NCBI GenBank assembly: GCA_964217345.1
Contig: CAXPJI010000036.1
Location: 19,767-83,766, forward strand
Length of the DNA stretch: 64,000 bases
Source of the DNA: UBA3478 sp964217345
GTDB lineage: Bacteria > Bacteroidota > Bacteroidia > Flavobacteriales > Flavobacteriaceae
Direction of reading: 5' to 3'
Made by a program: the position numbers and the translations under genes. The notes below the pieces were generated by a model. That model had not been told where the DNA came from, ran no database searches, and saw nothing but the letters and a program-made list of their open reading frames with translations. Shown here piece after piece: positions 9,036-18,204 of the stretch (positions within the stretch are counted from its first letter, which is position 1; each line of letters opens with the position of its first letter).

Positions 9036-11348
9036 ATGAGAACACTTTTTTTAATTGTCTTAAGCCTTTTTAGCAATAGTATCATCGCTCAGAAGAAACA
9101 ACCGATCGACTCTATTGTTACAGAAATTGAGTCTTCAAAGGGAATGCTTAGCACCTATTTTGATGAAAGCAAACAAAAGCTGTTTCTTCAATTCAACGAC
9201 TCGGTACTTAAAAAGCCGCTACTGATGGTTAGTCGCTATGTACAATTGCCTTCGGGGTATTCAGCCTATCGAAATGCAGGATCAAAAACCGCAGAACAAA
9301 TCATTCAATTCGAAAAACAAGGGAGTCGAATTTTACTAAAACAGGTTTCCTATATCAATAATGCAGAAGCTTCAGATCCGATCTATCAAAGTGTGGTTAA
9401 CAACCACCTTAACCCTATTCTAGCCAGCTTTGAAAAAGAGAATATGGAAGAAGGTGAAAACCTTATTGATGTCAGTGAGTTTTTCTCTAAAGACTCTCCA
9501 AGTTTTAATGTGGTGGGAGAAACCCAAAAGAAGTCTTTTAAAATCGGAGGACTAGATAAAAAAAGATCATTTATCGATAAGGCTAGGAGTTATCCAAGAA
9601 ATACAGAGATCACGCATACCCTAACCTATCCGGCAGGTAGTCCGCCTCGAGGTAATCAATCTGAAACCCTCACGTTTCAAATGAATCATTCGATCATTGC
9701 ACTTCCAGAAAATCCAATGCCTGTTCGATATACAGATCACAGAGTAGGTTGGTTTTCGCTAGAGAAATACAATTACTCCTCAGAGGCTTTAAAGTCTGAT
9801 AATTATCGTGTAGCAGTACGCTGGAGAATGGAGCCTAAAGATGAGGCTGCCTATCTACGCGGTGAACTTGTTGAGCCTAAAAAACCGATTGTATTTTATT
9901 TGGACCCAGCTACACCTCTAAAATGGAGACCTTATTTCAAAAAGGGGATTGAAGACTGGAACCAAGCTTTTGAAAAAGCAGGGTTCAAAAACGCTGTGAT
10001 TGCCAAAGATCCTCCGAGTAAAGAAGAAGATCCTGACTTCAGCCCTGAAGATGTAAGATATTCGGTGGTACGTTACGTAGCCTCAACCACGCGAAACGCC
10101 ACTGGACCAAGCGTTAAAGATCCTCGTACGGGAGAGATTCTAGAAAGTGACGTCATCTGGTACCACAACCACTTACGCTCGTATCGAAACCGATATCTAC
10201 TTGAGACCGGAGCCGCCAATCCTAAGGCACGCACCTTAAACACCCCTGAAGAAGAAATCGGTGAAATGATGCGTCGGGTAATTGCTCATGAAGTGGGTCA
10301 TGCGCTCGGCTTACCTCACAACATGAAGGCAAGCTCTGCTTATCCTGTAGACTCCCTTCGCTCAGGTAGTTTCACTCAAAAGATGGGAATAGCTGCGACC
10401 ATTATGGATTACGCTAGGTACAATTATATCGCTCAGCCTGGGGATGAGAATATTCGATTTGTCCGCCAAATGGGACCTTACGATGATTATGCGATTGAAT
10501 GGGGGTATCGCTACTTCCCAGGCCAAGAACATGATGAAATTAAATCAAAGTTGGCCGCCTTTGTCAGTGAGCGTAACCTCAACCCTATCTATCAATTCGG
10601 AAGCGGAGGAACCGATCCTGATTCACAAACCGAAAATATCGGGGATGATCCAATCAAAGCAACTGCCTACGGACTATCGAACCTCAAAATTGTTGCAAAA
10701 AATCTAGAAGATTGGACCACTGAAGACGGACAAAACTTCGACGACCTCAAAGAGCTCTATTTAGAAATGGTAAGCGTTTACCGCCGATATATTTATCATG
10801 TCGCTAATCTTGTAGGCGGAGTTCGTGAAACCCGTGCAGTTAAAGGTCAGATTGAACAGGTGTATGAAAATGTTCCTAGATCAGAACAACTAATGGCACT
10901 CAACACCCTACAAAGAGAAGTTTGGAATAGCCCAATGTGGCTCCTCGACCCAGCCCTGATTTCACAATTCGAAGACGAGGGTCGATTACCTCTTATCGGC
11001 AACCTACAAAAAGCACTAGTTCATCGACTATTGAGCACTAACAAACTCAATCAGATGATTTCAAGTGCGGCAAGTGTAAAAGGAAACCCCTTGAGCACCA
11101 AGGATCTGATAAATACCCTCACTAATCAAATCGTTAAAGAGGCAAAATCTTTAGACGCACTTCAAAAAGGACTGCAGATCTCACTTGTCGAACGACTCAT
11201 CGAATTAAAAGATGACGAAAAAGCCAACTCTGTAGTGCGGGCTGAAGCCTTCGATGCTCTTAGTGAACTTAGATCTCATTTTAAATCAAGACAAAAAAGC
11301 AGCGACCATTTTCACTTTGCATTTTATCTAGCGGAGAACGCTCTGTAG
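9036..11348 (+). CDS. Secreted zinc-dependent metalloprotease (metzincin type, DUF5117/DUF4953 family)
   Basis: A 770-residue exported protein with a signal peptide ending at about residue 18 (SNSIIAQ). The metzincin zinc motif HEVGHALGLPH occupies residues 418-428 (His418, Glu419, His422, His428), and a methionine-turn candidate follows at AATIMDYARYNY. The N-terminal half matches the DUF5117/DUF5118 module that precedes the catalytic domain in Bacteroidota enzymes of this type. The likely role is periplasmic or extracellular protein degradation. The 3' end overlaps the convergent SGNH hydrolase gene by 21 bases. Confidence 0.88.
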   Translation: MRTLFLIVLSLFSNSIIAQKKQPIDSIVTEIESSKGMLSTYFDESKQKLFLQFNDSVLKKPLLMVSRYVQLPSGYSAYRNAGSKTAEQIIQFEKQGSRILLKQVSYINNAEASDPIYQSVVNNHLNPILASFEKENMEEGENLIDVSEFFSKDSPSFNVVGETQKKSFKIGGLDKKRSFIDKARSYPRNTEITHTLTYPAGSPPRGNQSETLTFQMNHSIIALPENPMPVRYTDHRVGWFSLEKYNYSSEALKSDNYRVAVRWRMEPKDEAAYLRGELVEPKKPIVFYLDPATPLKWRPYFKKGIEDWNQAFEKAGFKNAVIAKDPPSKEEDPDFSPEDVRYSVVRYVASTTRNATGPSVKDPRTGEILESDVIWYHNHLRSYRNRYLLETGAANPKARTLNTPEEEIGEMMRRVIAHEVGHALGLPHNMKASSAYPVDSLRSGSFTQKMGIAATIMDYARYNYIAQPGDENIRFVRQMGPYDDYAIEWGYRYFPGQEHDEIKSKLAAFVSERNLNPIYQFGSGGTDPDSQTENIGDDPIKATAYGLSNLKIVAKNLEDWTTEDGQNFDDLKELYLEMVSVYRRYIYHVANLVGGVRETRAVKGQIEQVYENVPRSEQLMALNTLQREVWNSPMWLLDPALISQFEDEGRLPLIGNLQKALVHRLLSTNKLNQMISSAASVKGNPLSTKDLINTLTNQIVKEAKSLDALQKGLQISLVERLIELKDDEKANSVVRAEAFDALSELRSHFKSRQKSSDHFHFAFYLAENAL

Positions 11349-11996
11349 TGATTCTAAAATGATAGGCTCAAGGACCTTATAACCGCTGTCATTGGGGTGA
11401 ACCGTATCGTATCCAAGTTCGCTTATTAATCCCCCTTCTGCATCGACGGTTGAGGCATAGTAATCGACGTAGGTTACCTGATGTTTCTCAGTAAGAGTTC
11501 GCAATAATTCGTTGAGTTTAGTGACTTTTTCACGAGGCAGAATTTCGGGTCTCCACGGGAAGTTATTGGCAGGCAATACAGAACACACTAGCGGATGTAT
11601 TCCATGAGCATTAGCCAATTCAACCATCGATTCGATGTTGGCTGCGATATCTTCTAAAGAAATAGGACCTGTATTTTCGGCAATGTCATTAATACCGGCG
11701 AGGATGACCACCGCTTTAGGTTTTAAATCGATGACATCTTGCCTAAATCGCAGCAACATTTGCGGGGTGGTTTGGCCGCCAATCCCTCGATTCACAAAAG
11801 AGTTCTCGGTGAAAAAATGAGGTCGCATATCGACCCATCCTTGAGTAATTGAATTTCCCATGAAAACAGCTTCTACAAGCTTTCCTTCTGCCACCACTTG
11901 CTGATTCTTTTCTTTAAAAAAGTTCATATTGGCCCAATCTTGCGAAAAGCCCGATAAACTGCTCGCTAAACAAATACACAGAAAAAGATTTTTCAT
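11328..11996 (-). CDS. Secreted SGNH/GDSL-family hydrolase
   Basis: A 222-residue exported esterase/deacetylase-type hydrolase with a signal peptide (cleavage near residue 19, GFSQ). All SGNH blocks are visible: the nucleophile in FMGNSITQGW (Ser49), the oxyanion glycine in RGIGGQTTPQM, the Asn in AGIND (Asn103), and the Asp/His pair in YDTVHPNDSGY (Asp197, His200). It resembles the acylhydrolases and acetyl-xylan-type esterases found beside Bacteroidota glycan genes. It is the last gene of a four-gene minus-strand operon, directly abutting the Gfo/Idh/MocA gene. Removal of acetyl or acyl groups from a sugar is likely; the exact substrate is unknown. Confidence 0.88.
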   Translation of the reverse strand: MKNLFLCICLASSLSGFSQDWANMNFFKEKNQQVVAEGKLVEAVFMGNSITQGWVDMRPHFFTENSFVNRGIGGQTTPQMLLRFRQDVIDLKPKAVVILAGINDIAENTGPISLEDIAANIESMVELANAHGIHPLVCSVLPANNFPWRPEILPREKVTKLNELLRTLTEKHQVTYVDYYASTVDAEGGLISELGYDTVHPNDSGYKVLEPIILESLQSVLR

Positions 11997-13334
11997 TTAA
12001 AAGGCTCTATAATTTCCAGATAAAAATTCATTCACCTCAGCCTCTTCAAAAGCAGAATTCACTTTATCGTAGTGCAGCGTGCGACCCGGGAATCGTCCTG
12101 CAATTACTCCAAGTAAAATGGTTTCTGTCAATCTAGCTCCATACTCAAAAGGGGCAGTACAATCGGTCTTGCCTAAACAAGCATCGATGAACTGACGGTA
12201 GTGCAGGGGTGACTCTTCAGTATAATTGCGAATCGGTTCTCCCAAACTATTTTCAGGATCGTACTGAGCAATATCATAATCTTTATAAGCGCCATCGATA
12301 ATCCAACGAGGTAACTCCATAAAGTGGGGCAACAGTAATCGTTCGCCATTTTCTCCGATGAACATAGCCCCTTGATCCGGCAATTGATCACCATTAGGTA
12401 GTTCGAGAAGTTCAGAAGCCTCAGGACCTTCAACTCCGTCATACCAAACCCATTCGAACGAAGGTGTGGTATAATTAGTTCCTTCGAAGGTGTAGTGAAC
12501 GATATTTCTTTCTGGATATCCATAACCGTTCGATGGTCTACAATTATTAGTAATCGTCGAAGGCACTCCTAATTCGAGGGCGTTGTAGGGAGTATCAAAA
12601 ATATGGACCCCCATGTCTCCGAGTGTGGCACATCCGTAATCCATGAGTTTTCTCCAATTCATCGGGTGATAATAGCCCTCTTTGTAGTCTCGCTGCTTCG
12701 AAGTCCCCAACCACAAGTTCCAATCTAAAGTTGCAGGAACTGGGTCAGAACCTTCTGGAATTATCCCATCATATCCCCAATTTTTATTCGACCAAGCGAT
12801 CACTTTTGAAACTTTCCCGATGATTCCGCCGCGAATAAGCAGGGTAGCAAGTTTGTAGTCATAAAAAGAATGTACCTGAATTCCCATCTGAGTAACCAAC
12901 CCTTTCTCTGATGCCACCTTACTCATTTCCCTTGATTCAGAAACGTAATGCGACAAGGGCTTTTGACAATACACTGACTTATCATACTCCATAGCTAAAA
13001 GTGAGGCGGGGGCATGCGTGTGGTCGGGGGTTGAAACAACCACGGCATCGAACCCACCAGAAAATTCACTCATCATTTGACGGTAATCAGAGAACAACTT
13101 CGCCTCTGGAAAAAGCTTGGCAGCAGCCTGAAGATTATTCTGATCTACATCGCACAAGGCAGACACTACTACTTGCGGATGCGTAGCAATCGCCTTCAAA
13201 TCTTCAAACCCCATATTTCCAACTCCAATATGTGCCGTTCTAATTTGTTTTTCTGCTCCAACACAAGACCATACTGGCAATACTGCTGCACCAGCAAGCA
13301 AGGTTGATGTTTTTAAAAATGTTCGTTTATCCAT
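11997..13334 (-). CDS. Exported Gfo/Idh/MocA-family NAD(P)-dependent oxidoreductase
   Basis: A 445-residue sugar dehydrogenase family member. The N-terminus MDKRTFLKTSTLLAGAAVLP resembles a Tat signal with one arginine replaced by lysine (KRTFLK) and ends in WSC, so it may be a periplasmic lipoprotein. The Rossmann start is HIGVGNMGF; the family sugar-binding phrase usually reading EKP is QKP here (YCQKPLSHYV); the C-terminal substrate domain follows (KLMDYGCATLGDMGVHIFDT). Exported members typically keep a tightly bound cofactor and can oxidise the sugar C3 hydroxyl. The gene sits between two DUF1080 genes and an SGNH hydrolase gene with gaps of 0-2 bases, which supports a joint role in 3-keto-glycoside metabolism. 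Confidence 0.88.
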   Translation of the reverse strand: MDKRTFLKTSTLLAGAAVLPVWSCVGAEKQIRTAHIGVGNMGFEDLKAIATHPQVVVSALCDVDQNNLQAAAKLFPEAKLFSDYRQMMSEFSGGFDAVVVSTPDHTHAPASLLAMEYDKSVYCQKPLSHYVSESREMSKVASEKGLVTQMGIQVHSFYDYKLATLLIRGGIIGKVSKVIAWSNKNWGYDGIIPEGSDPVPATLDWNLWLGTSKQRDYKEGYYHPMNWRKLMDYGCATLGDMGVHIFDTPYNALELGVPSTITNNCRPSNGYGYPERNIVHYTFEGTNYTTPSFEWVWYDGVEGPEASELLELPNGDQLPDQGAMFIGENGERLLLPHFMELPRWIIDGAYKDYDIAQYDPENSLGEPIRNYTEESPLHYRQFIDACLGKTDCTAPFEYGARLTETILLGVIAGRFPGRTLHYDKVNSAFEEAEVNEFLSGNYRAF

Positions 13335-13336
13335 GG

Positions 13337-14089
13337 TTATAATTCTTTAATTTTTACGGTTTTGAACCATAGCTCACTGCCGTGATCTTGTAATCCAATA
13401 AACCCCTTCGTGTATTTGCCATAATCTTCGGCCATTCCCCATTTACCTTCATTTTTTCTTTGATTCCAATCTTCTGACCAAGGAATAAACTCGAGCATTA
13501 CCTCTCCGTTCAAATAATAGATTACTTTTTCAGGGGTGAATCGAATGGTGGTGCTATTCCATGAACCGGCTGGATGCAAAGTCTTTCCTTCTTTAGGAGT
13601 ATACATTCCATAATCTGCACCCGTAGATTGAATGGGCTGTAATTTTTCAGGATGATCGGTGATACCTATACTTCGATTGTAGTCTTCAATGTCATGAAAG
13701 TCAGTATAATGCAAATCATCGATCAGTTGATACTCAGGAGCAACTTCAGGAATTCCAGAATATCCCTCTTTGATGTGATAGAAAATACCGCTGTTTCCGC
13801 CAGGAGGGATTTTCCACTCTACGTAGAGCTCAAAATTCTCAAACTCTTTGGCACCGTAAATCAAATCTCTACTCCCCTGGTAGTCGTAGTCTGATTCGGA
13901 TATAAACTCGGTTTTAAAGGTCATCAATGAATCTACGATGGCCCATCCTGGAGGTAAGCCTTCTCCGTTATAGGCCCGCCATCCATCGAGGCTCGTACCA
14001 TCAAAGAGGTAGGTCCACTCCGAAGTTTTTGAAGGCTCTGAACAAGAGTATAATAACCCAATACATATCAGTGCAATTACCTTTTTCAT
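13337..14089 (-). CDS. DUF1080 lipoprotein (putative 3-keto-glycoside hydrolase/lyase family)
   Basis: A 250-residue lipoprotein (lipobox LYSC, Cys16) whose mature part is one concanavalin-like DUF1080 domain. Typical phrases are LFDGTSLDGWRAYNGEG, WKIPPGGNSGIFYHIKEG, PEYQLIDD and FIGLQDHGSELWFKTVKIKEL. Family members in Bacteroidota act on 3-keto-glycosides produced by Gfo/Idh/MocA dehydrogenases. It overlaps the upstream DUF1080 gene by 4 bases and is followed 2 bases later by the oxidoreductase gene. The two DUF1080 copies differ in length (250 versus 195) and in export signal, so they may act on different linkages or at different steps. Confidence 0.87.
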   Translation of the reverse strand: MKKVIALICIGLLYSCSEPSKTSEWTYLFDGTSLDGWRAYNGEGLPPGWAIVDSLMTFKTEFISESDYDYQGSRDLIYGAKEFENFELYVEWKIPPGGNSGIFYHIKEGYSGIPEVAPEYQLIDDLHYTDFHDIEDYNRSIGITDHPEKLQPIQSTGADYGMYTPKEGKTLHPAGSWNSTTIRFTPEKVIYYLNGEVMLEFIPWSEDWNQRKNEGKWGMAEDYGKYTKGFIGLQDHGSELWFKTVKIKEL

Positions 14090-14673
14090 AGTTCAGTGAT
14101 TTTAAGGTTTTTCCAAAGTACTTTGATTCCTCCGCCTGAATGAATCTGAAGCGCAATACCTCCTTTACCATCTCCTATTTTCTCATCGGTGATATCGACC
14201 ATTTCATGTCCATTCAAGAAGGTTTGAACTCGGTCTCCGATACATAGAATTTTCATTGTATTCCATTCTCCCATTTTAAGGTATTTATCCTTTTCAGGGT
14301 CAGGTTTAATGAGCCAACCCCTACCATAAGATTCATAAATACCCCCTGTATCACTCCCAGGGGGAGCAACCTCAACTTGCCATCCGTTCACTATAGTACC
14401 GTCAACCGTTGACCGAAAAAAGACCCCACTATTACCATCAGCCTCTTGTTTGAATTCTAACTCTAGCAAGAAATCATCGTAGGAGGCATCTGTAGTTAGG
14501 TAACCATATTCAGCATCAGGACCACTTTCGCAAATAAGTAGACCGTCAGAGACATACCATTTTTCGGTACCATTAATCGTCCATCCCTCAAGGTCTTTAC
14601 CATTAAAAATAGAATGCTGTGAATACCCCAGAAAGGTGGTTAAAATCATCAAAAAGCTAAGCAGTTGTTTCAT
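14086..14673 (-). CDS. Secreted DUF1080 protein (putative 3-keto-glycoside hydrolase/lyase family)
   Basis: A 195-residue exported protein with a Sec signal (LMILTTFLGYSQ) and a single DUF1080 domain: IFNGKDLEGWTINGTEKWYV, LELEFKQEADGNSGVFFRS, GWQVEVAPPGSDTGGIYES and GIALQIHSGGGIKVLWKN. It is the first gene of the minus-strand operon that continues into the second DUF1080 gene, the oxidoreductase and the SGNH hydrolase. It is divergent from the NagB-PIG-L gene across 125 bases. The most likely role is cleavage of an oxidised glycoside in the periplasm; direct polysaccharide binding is the alternative. Confidence 0.86.
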   Translation of the reverse strand: MKQLLSFLMILTTFLGYSQHSIFNGKDLEGWTINGTEKWYVSDGLLICESGPDAEYGYLTTDASYDDFLLELEFKQEADGNSGVFFRSTVDGTIVNGWQVEVAPPGSDTGGIYESYGRGWLIKPDPEKDKYLKMGEWNTMKILCIGDRVQTFLNGHEMVDITDEKIGDGKGGIALQIHSGGGIKVLWKNLKITEL

Positions 14674-14732
14674 TAAATTAGGGTTAGTTTGTTATAAAAT
14701 TGACAAAAACTGGGAAAGAAATTAAAAAAAAG

Positions 14733-14763
14733 TTTGTTCCGAAGCGATTAAAATTTACATTTC
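14733..14763 (+). promoter_or_regulatory. Promoter candidate for nagB-PIG-L
   Basis: TTTG at 14733-14736, then exactly 19 bases, then TACATTTC at 14756-14763, one base off the Bacteroidota -7 consensus TAnnTTTG. Transcription would start near 14770 and give a leader of about 29 bases to the ATG at 14799. This also argues against the in-frame TTG at 14700 as the gene start. Confidence 0.55.
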
Positions 14764-14798
14764 TGCAAAATACCTACCCAATAATTGAGACCACATTT

Positions 14799-16706
14799 AT
14801 GAGTATTTCTTACCAATCTCCAGGAATTTTTGAAGAAACAAGATTTGAAAAAATTCATAATATCATTTTCGACTCTGCTAAAGAAGCCTCGATTGAAGTT
14901 GCCCACGAAATCGCCGAACTCATTCGAAAAAAACAAGAAAAGGGGAAGACTTGTGTACTAGGATTAGCTACCGGTTCTTCGCCAATTTCGGTCTACCAAG
15001 AACTTGTTAGACTTCACAAAGAAGAAGGCTTAAGTTTTAAAAACGTAGTCACTTTTAACTTAGATGAATACTTTCCGATGCAAGCAGATAGCATCCACAG
15101 CTATCATTACTTCATGTATGAGCATCTGTTTAGTCACGTGGATATTGACTCTGAAAATGTAAACATCCCTGATGGTAGTATCTCAGCGAAGAAAGCTCGA
15201 GAGCACTGTCTAGAATACGAGGAAAAAATACGATCCTTAGGCGGGCTCGACTTTCAATTGCTAGGTATCGGACGTACAGGACACATCGGTTTTAACGAGC
15301 CGGGATCAAACCTAAATTCAAGAACTCGAGTCATTACCCTTGACCATATCACAAGAGAAGATGCTGCCGAGTCTTTTCAAGGCATAGAAAACGTACCAAG
15401 AAAAGCTATCACCATGGGTATTGCCAGTGTGATGAGTGCGAAGCGAGTGGTGCTTCTTGCCTGGGGACAGAAGAAGAGTTTAGTGGTAAAAGAAGCCATC
15501 GAAGACGCTATTAGTAGCCAAAACCCTTCTACTTATCTTCAGGGTCATAAAAACGTCACCTTTATTTTAGATGAAGATGCTGCCTCTGAACTTACCCGAA
15601 TCAAAACTCCTTGGGTCGTTCAGCAATGTGAGTGGACGAAGGAATTAAAATATAAAGCGGTGGTTTGGCTTTGTCGTCAAACTGAAAAATCAGTTCTGAA
15701 ACTAACCGAGAGTGATTACAACGAGAACTCACTCTCAGATCTGTTAGAAACCCAATCGGTCTATGATTTAAATATCGAAATCTTCAATCGATTACAACAT
15801 ACCATCACAGGATGGCCAGGCGGAAAACCAGACGCCGACGACACCCACCGACCCGAAAGGGAACGACCGAAACAGAAAAGAGTGATTGTATTTAGTCCAC
15901 ACCCTGATGACGATGTGATCTCTATGGGCGGAACACTCGATAGGCTTATTTCTCAAGGTCATGAGGTGCATGTGGCTTATCAAACTTCAGGCAGTATTGC
16001 CGTCTCGAACGACGAGGCTAGAAAATTTGTGGAGGTCGCTTATGACTTGTGTGATGGTGCTCCAAACCAAGATCTTATAGCAAGCAAAAACCTACTATCC
16101 GAATTTGAAGGCAATCCACACGAGTCGCTAGAGCTTAGGAAAATCAAAAAAATCATACGACAGAAAGAAGCCTTAGGAGCAACCCGATACTTAGGATTAT
16201 CCGATTCTCAAGTGCACTTTCTAAACCTCCCCTTTTATGAGGCCGGAGGAATCAAAAAAGCACCAATTACCCAATTTGACATCGATATTCATACGAGACT
16301 AATTAAGTCGATTCGTCCACATCAAGTATTTGCCGCTGGAGACCTTGCCGATCCGCATGGCACTCACAAACTATGCCTTGAAGCCCTCCTTGAAAGTCTA
16401 AAGTCTCTCAAAAAAGAATCCTTTATGAAAGACTGCTGGTTATGGCTATACCGAGGGGCTTGGCATGAATATGAGCCGTATGAAATCGACATGGCAGTAC
16501 CGATGAGTCCTGCTCAAGTAAGACGTAAGCGCAAAGCGATCTTCTACCATCAAACTCAAAAAGATGGGGTGATGTTTCAAGGAAACGACCCAAGAGAATT
16601 TTGGGTACGCGCCGAAGATCGCAATCGTGAAACAGCTTCAATCTATCGCGCATTAGGTTTGTCTGATTATGCTGCCATTGAAGCATTTAAACGTTATTTT
16701 TATTGA
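14799..16706 (+). CDS. nagB: Glucosamine-6-phosphate deaminase fused to a PIG-L/LmbE deacetylase-like domain
   Basis: A 635-residue two-domain cytoplasmic protein. Residues about 10-280 are a NagB deaminase/isomerase (GlcN-6-P to Fru-6-P plus ammonia), with GLATGSSPISVYQEL, the catalytic FNLDEYFPM and GIGRTGHIGFNEPGS. Residues about 360-620 are a PIG-L/LmbE zinc domain with HPDDD (His368, Asp370, Asp371) and DPHGTH (His520, His523), suggesting a metal-dependent de-N-acetylase. The start is the ATG at 14799, placed just after a good promoter. GH20 follows after 11 bases, so the pair links GlcNAc release to GlcN-6-P use. The fusion recurs in Bacteroidota. No separate nagA is in the window; whether the PIG-L part deacetylates GlcNAc-6-P is my inference. 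Confidence 0.93.
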   Translation: MSISYQSPGIFEETRFEKIHNIIFDSAKEASIEVAHEIAELIRKKQEKGKTCVLGLATGSSPISVYQELVRLHKEEGLSFKNVVTFNLDEYFPMQADSIHSYHYFMYEHLFSHVDIDSENVNIPDGSISAKKAREHCLEYEEKIRSLGGLDFQLLGIGRTGHIGFNEPGSNLNSRTRVITLDHITREDAAESFQGIENVPRKAITMGIASVMSAKRVVLLAWGQKKSLVVKEAIEDAISSQNPSTYLQGHKNVTFILDEDAASELTRIKTPWVVQQCEWTKELKYKAVVWLCRQTEKSVLKLTESDYNENSLSDLLETQSVYDLNIEIFNRLQHTITGWPGGKPDADDTHRPERERPKQKRVIVFSPHPDDDVISMGGTLDRLISQGHEVHVAYQTSGSIAVSNDEARKFVEVAYDLCDGAPNQDLIASKNLLSEFEGNPHESLELRKIKKIIRQKEALGATRYLGLSDSQVHFLNLPFYEAGGIKKAPITQFDIDIHTRLIKSIRPHQVFAAGDLADPHGTHKLCLEALLESLKSLKKESFMKDCWLWLYRGAWHEYEPYEIDMAVPMSPAQVRRKRKAIFYHQTQKDGVMFQGNDPREFWVRAEDRNRETASIYRALGLSDYAAIEAFKRYFY

Positions 16707-16717
16707 AAACTAACCTC

Positions 16718-18196
16718 ATGAAATACTCAATAAGTCTCTTTTCACTGCTACTGATTATCTCCTGTGCGACTCCTATCGAAGAGTTGAACACCTCTGTAGT
16801 CATCCCTGAAGTTACGAAGGCCAGCACTGGAGAAAATGAAATTTCGCTAACTAAAGAGTGGGTAACGGTAGCCCCAGACATATCGAACCGACTTTTAGAA
16901 ACTTTGGCTTCGCAAGTCACTGAGCTAGGAATAGAAATTTCGAGAAAGGAAGAAGGGTCAGCGAATCTGATTCTAAATTTGGATGCTACACTCGATGCAG
17001 AATCTTATCGACTTCAAGTATCTGAAGAGCGTATTGAAATCACCGGAGGCTCTGAAGCAGGGGTGTTTTATGCGTGGCAAACCTTAAGACAGTTACTTTA
17101 CAATCATTTGTGGAGCGAAGAGACTTGGAGGGCTATTGATCTTTCTGACACTGCCAAGTATACCTATCGCGGCTATATGCTTGATGTTTCAAGACATTTT
17201 TTCAACGTTGAAACTATTAAATCGGTCATTGATCAAATCAGTCTGTACAAGATTAATCACATGCATCTTCACCTATCTGACGATCAAGGATGGCGGATAG
17301 AAATCAAGAGCTGGCCAGAACTTACCACTACCGGAGGCGCAACCGAAGTAGGCGGAGGCAAAGGAGGCTATTTGACCCAAGAAGATTATAAAGAGATTCA
17401 ACGTTATGCGCAGGAACGATTCATCACGATCGTTCCAGAAATAGACATTCCTGGACACACCAATGCGGCTCTAGCGAGCTACGCAGAACTCAACTGCGAT
17501 GGCAAAGCCACTGAGCTTTACACAGGTACCGAAGTAGGTTTTTCGACGCTGTGCGCCGAGAAGGAGGTCACTTATACTTTCTTGTCTGACGTATTTACTG
17601 AGCTCGCAGAACTGACCGAGGGGCCTTATCTGCATATCGGAGGGGATGAGTCTCATGTAACCTCTGATGAAGATTATGTGAAAATCGTTGACTTTACCCT
17701 TGAAAAGGTAATAGCACTAGGGAAAACTCCTATAGGGTGGGATGAAATCGCCAACGCCAATCTCGATGAACGAGGGATATCACAGTACTGGGCAAGCAGT
17801 GAAAACACCAGTCTGGCAGCAAGTAAAAAGGCTTCTGTAATTATTTCCCCAGCCGCTCATGCCTATCTAGATATGCAATACGATTCGCTTACCCCTCTTG
17901 GTCTTCATTGGGCAGGATATCTACCGGTAAAAAAATCTTATGACTGGAATCCAGAAACTCTTGTAGAACAGCTCGATCCCGAACAGATTATTGGTGTTGA
18001 GGCTCCGCTATGGTCAGAAACCTTAGAAAATCTACAAGACATCGAATACATGACGTTTCCTCGCCTACCCGGGCTAGCAGAAATTGCATGGAGTACCAAA
18101 GACCGAAGATCTTGGGAAGCTTATAAGCAAGTCCTAGAAAGACACATCCAATGGTTCGAAAAAAAGGGAATAAACACGTATAAGTCTCTCGAATAA
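16718..18196 (+). CDS. Beta-N-acetylhexosaminidase, GH20 family lipoprotein
   Basis: A 492-residue exo-hexosaminidase that removes terminal beta-GlcNAc/GalNAc from glycans. The signal ends in the lipobox IISC (Cys16). A GH20 N-terminal domain (about 35-130) is followed by the catalytic barrel: YRGYMLDVSRHFF, HLHLSDDQGWRIEIKSWPEL and the catalytic pair in HIGGDESH (Asp310-Glu311, substrate-assisted mechanism), with WDEI later. The start is the ATG at 16718; a TTG at 16703 would overlap the upstream stop. It probably shares a transcript with nagB-PIG-L and acts at the cell surface or in the periplasm. Confidence 0.93.
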   Translation: MKYSISLFSLLLIISCATPIEELNTSVVIPEVTKASTGENEISLTKEWVTVAPDISNRLLETLASQVTELGIEISRKEEGSANLILNLDATLDAESYRLQVSEERIEITGGSEAGVFYAWQTLRQLLYNHLWSEETWRAIDLSDTAKYTYRGYMLDVSRHFFNVETIKSVIDQISLYKINHMHLHLSDDQGWRIEIKSWPELTTTGGATEVGGGKGGYLTQEDYKEIQRYAQERFITIVPEIDIPGHTNAALASYAELNCDGKATELYTGTEVGFSTLCAEKEVTYTFLSDVFTELAELTEGPYLHIGGDESHVTSDEDYVKIVDFTLEKVIALGKTPIGWDEIANANLDERGISQYWASSENTSLAASKKASVIISPAAHAYLDMQYDSLTPLGLHWAGYLPVKKSYDWNPETLVEQLDPEQIIGVEAPLWSETLENLQDIEYMTFPRLPGLAEIAWSTKDRRSWEAYKQVLERHIQWFEKKGINTYKSLE

Positions 18197-18204
18197 TAGA
18201 GACT
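18183..18204. terminator. Possible bidirectional hairpin at a convergent gene junction
   Basis: A perfect 7-base inverted repeat, AGTCTCT at 18183-18189 and AGAGACT at 18198-18204 with an 8-base loop, spans the 6-base gap between the convergent GH20 and VCBS genes and includes the last codons of both. The stem is short and no long T-run follows, so a terminator role is only plausible. Confidence 0.35.

Noticed and set aside
14700..14798. In-frame TTG extension of the NagB-PIG-L gene by 33 codons
   Set aside because: A good promoter (TTTG-N19-TACATTTC) lies inside this stretch, the extension is lysine-rich and unlike NagB, and the ATG at 14799 begins the conserved domain region.
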